Origin: Polymorphobacter megasporae
Lineage (GTDB): Bacteria > Pseudomonadota > Alphaproteobacteria > Sphingomonadales > Sphingomonadaceae
Reading direction: 5' to 3'
DNA: 64,000 nt
Assembly (NCBI RefSeq): GCF_018982885.2
Contig: NZ_CP081848.1
Span: 3,162,001-3,226,000, forward strand
Shown here: positions 63,676 to 64,000 of the stretch, in pieces
Position numbering within the stretch: the stretch's first letter is position 1
Layout of the letters: each line of letters begins with the position of its first letter
Position numbers and translations under genes: made by a program
Notes under the pieces: generated by a model
What the model was told of the DNA's origin: nothing
The model's database searches: none
What the model saw: only the letters and a program-made list of their open reading frames with translations

Positions 63676-64000
63676 TCCGCCTCGCCGACGAGACGCGGCA
63701 GCGGGCGTTCGATTTTGTCGGGGGCTGCCTTGTCGAGCGTGGTGTTGCCGACGCCGAGCGCGCCCGCGAAGGTTTCGAAATCGCGCGCCTCGCGAAAGTC
63801 GCGGTAAACACTGGCGAATCGAATGTACGCGACGGGATCGAGCGCCTGTAGCCCCTCCATCACCATCTCGCCGACCAACCCGACGCCGAGCTCGGCCTCA
63901 CCCGATGATTCGAGTCGCCGGACGACGCCGTTGACCAGGCGTTCGATCCGCTGCGGCTCGATCGGACGTTTGCGGCACGCGATCTCGATCGACTTTGCGA
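63672..64000 (-). CDS. nrdR: Transcriptional repressor NrdR, 5' end missing
   Basis: The frame enters from the right edge in the ATP-cone and ends at 63672. Visible are [28 protein letters not shown] and the highly diagnostic [26 protein letters not shown]. The Zn-ribbon lies outside the window. NrdR represses ribonucleotide reductase genes in response to ATP/dATP, and nrdA and nrdB lie 40 kb away in this window. Co-transcribed with trmJ through a 4-base overlap. Confidence 0.93.
   Translation of the reverse strand, partial: AKSIEIACRKRPIEPQRIERLVNGVVRRLESSGEAELGVGLVGEMVMEGLQALDPVAYIRFASVYRDFREARDFETFAGALGVGNTTLDKAAPDKIERPLPRLVGEAE

Noticed and set aside
1-64000. CRISPR arrays, insertion sequences, prophage and replication origins
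   Set aside because: No evenly spaced repeats, transposase or integrase frames, or DnaA-box clusters were seen in the window.

Overview
The window is a GC-rich chromosomal segment of an alphaproteobacterium, most likely a member of Sphingomonadales. Evidence is the SciP-CtrA cell-cycle pair, a fused aerobic indolepyruvate ferredoxin oxidoreductase, the pyrB-pyrC' pair, an nrdR-trmJ operon, class Ia nrdA/nrdB, and dispersed hairpin repeats. Nothing looks like plasmid or prophage backbone, and no rRNA, CRISPR array, transposase or integrase was found. One tRNA, tRNA-Leu(UAG), is present.

Layout. 0-5 kb: clpP (cut by the left edge), trigger factor with a His-rich tail, tRNA-Leu, and a cyanide-insensitive-type bd oxidase operon (cydA-cydB-small membrane protein). 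5-17 kb: an outer-membrane barrel protein, fused iorAB, then pyrB-pyrC'-SPOR protein, ruvX-DUF3089, a YpfJ-type metallopeptidase and a DUF808 membrane protein. 17.8-24.3 kb is an accessory patch around nrdAB. It holds parD with an amber-interrupted parE, an AT-richer two-gene unit with a Panacea-domain antitoxin and an unrecognised partner, and a Phd/VapC-type pair. 24.4-34.2 kb: amidohydrolase, metallo-beta-lactamase-fold protein, uvrB, an orphan type VI secretion effector module (Eag chaperone, prePAAR/PAAR effector, candidate immunity protein), a ClC channel/antiporter and a CorA/ZntB-like transporter.

34.4-47.8 kb: gyrA diverges from a 360-residue protein with the R / STS / E-x-E signature of ADP-ribosyltransferase toxins, and this gene lies between imperfect direct repeats. 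Then come a short-chain dehydrogenase, two unrecognised exported or membrane proteins, a tiny membrane ORF, trmFO, an EF-hand protein, a squalene/phytoene-synthase-like protein, an MFS transporter and ettA.

47.8-60.4 kb is one continuous minus-strand flagellar operon: a sigma-54 activator, then fliE-F-G-H-I-J-K-L-M-N-O-P-Q-R-flhB, nearly all joined by 4-base start/stop overlaps. It is preceded by a consensus sigma-54 promoter. It encodes the basal body, export gate, ATPase and a C-ring whose FliM is short. 60.5-64 kb: mnmA, then divergent sciP and ctrA, then trmJ and nrdR (cut by the right edge). NrdR probably controls the nrdAB genes at 20-23 kb.

The least explained material is the ADP-ribosyltransferase-like gene between direct repeats, the orphan prePAAR effector module and the Panacea pair. 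All functions were assigned by reading motifs; no database search was run.
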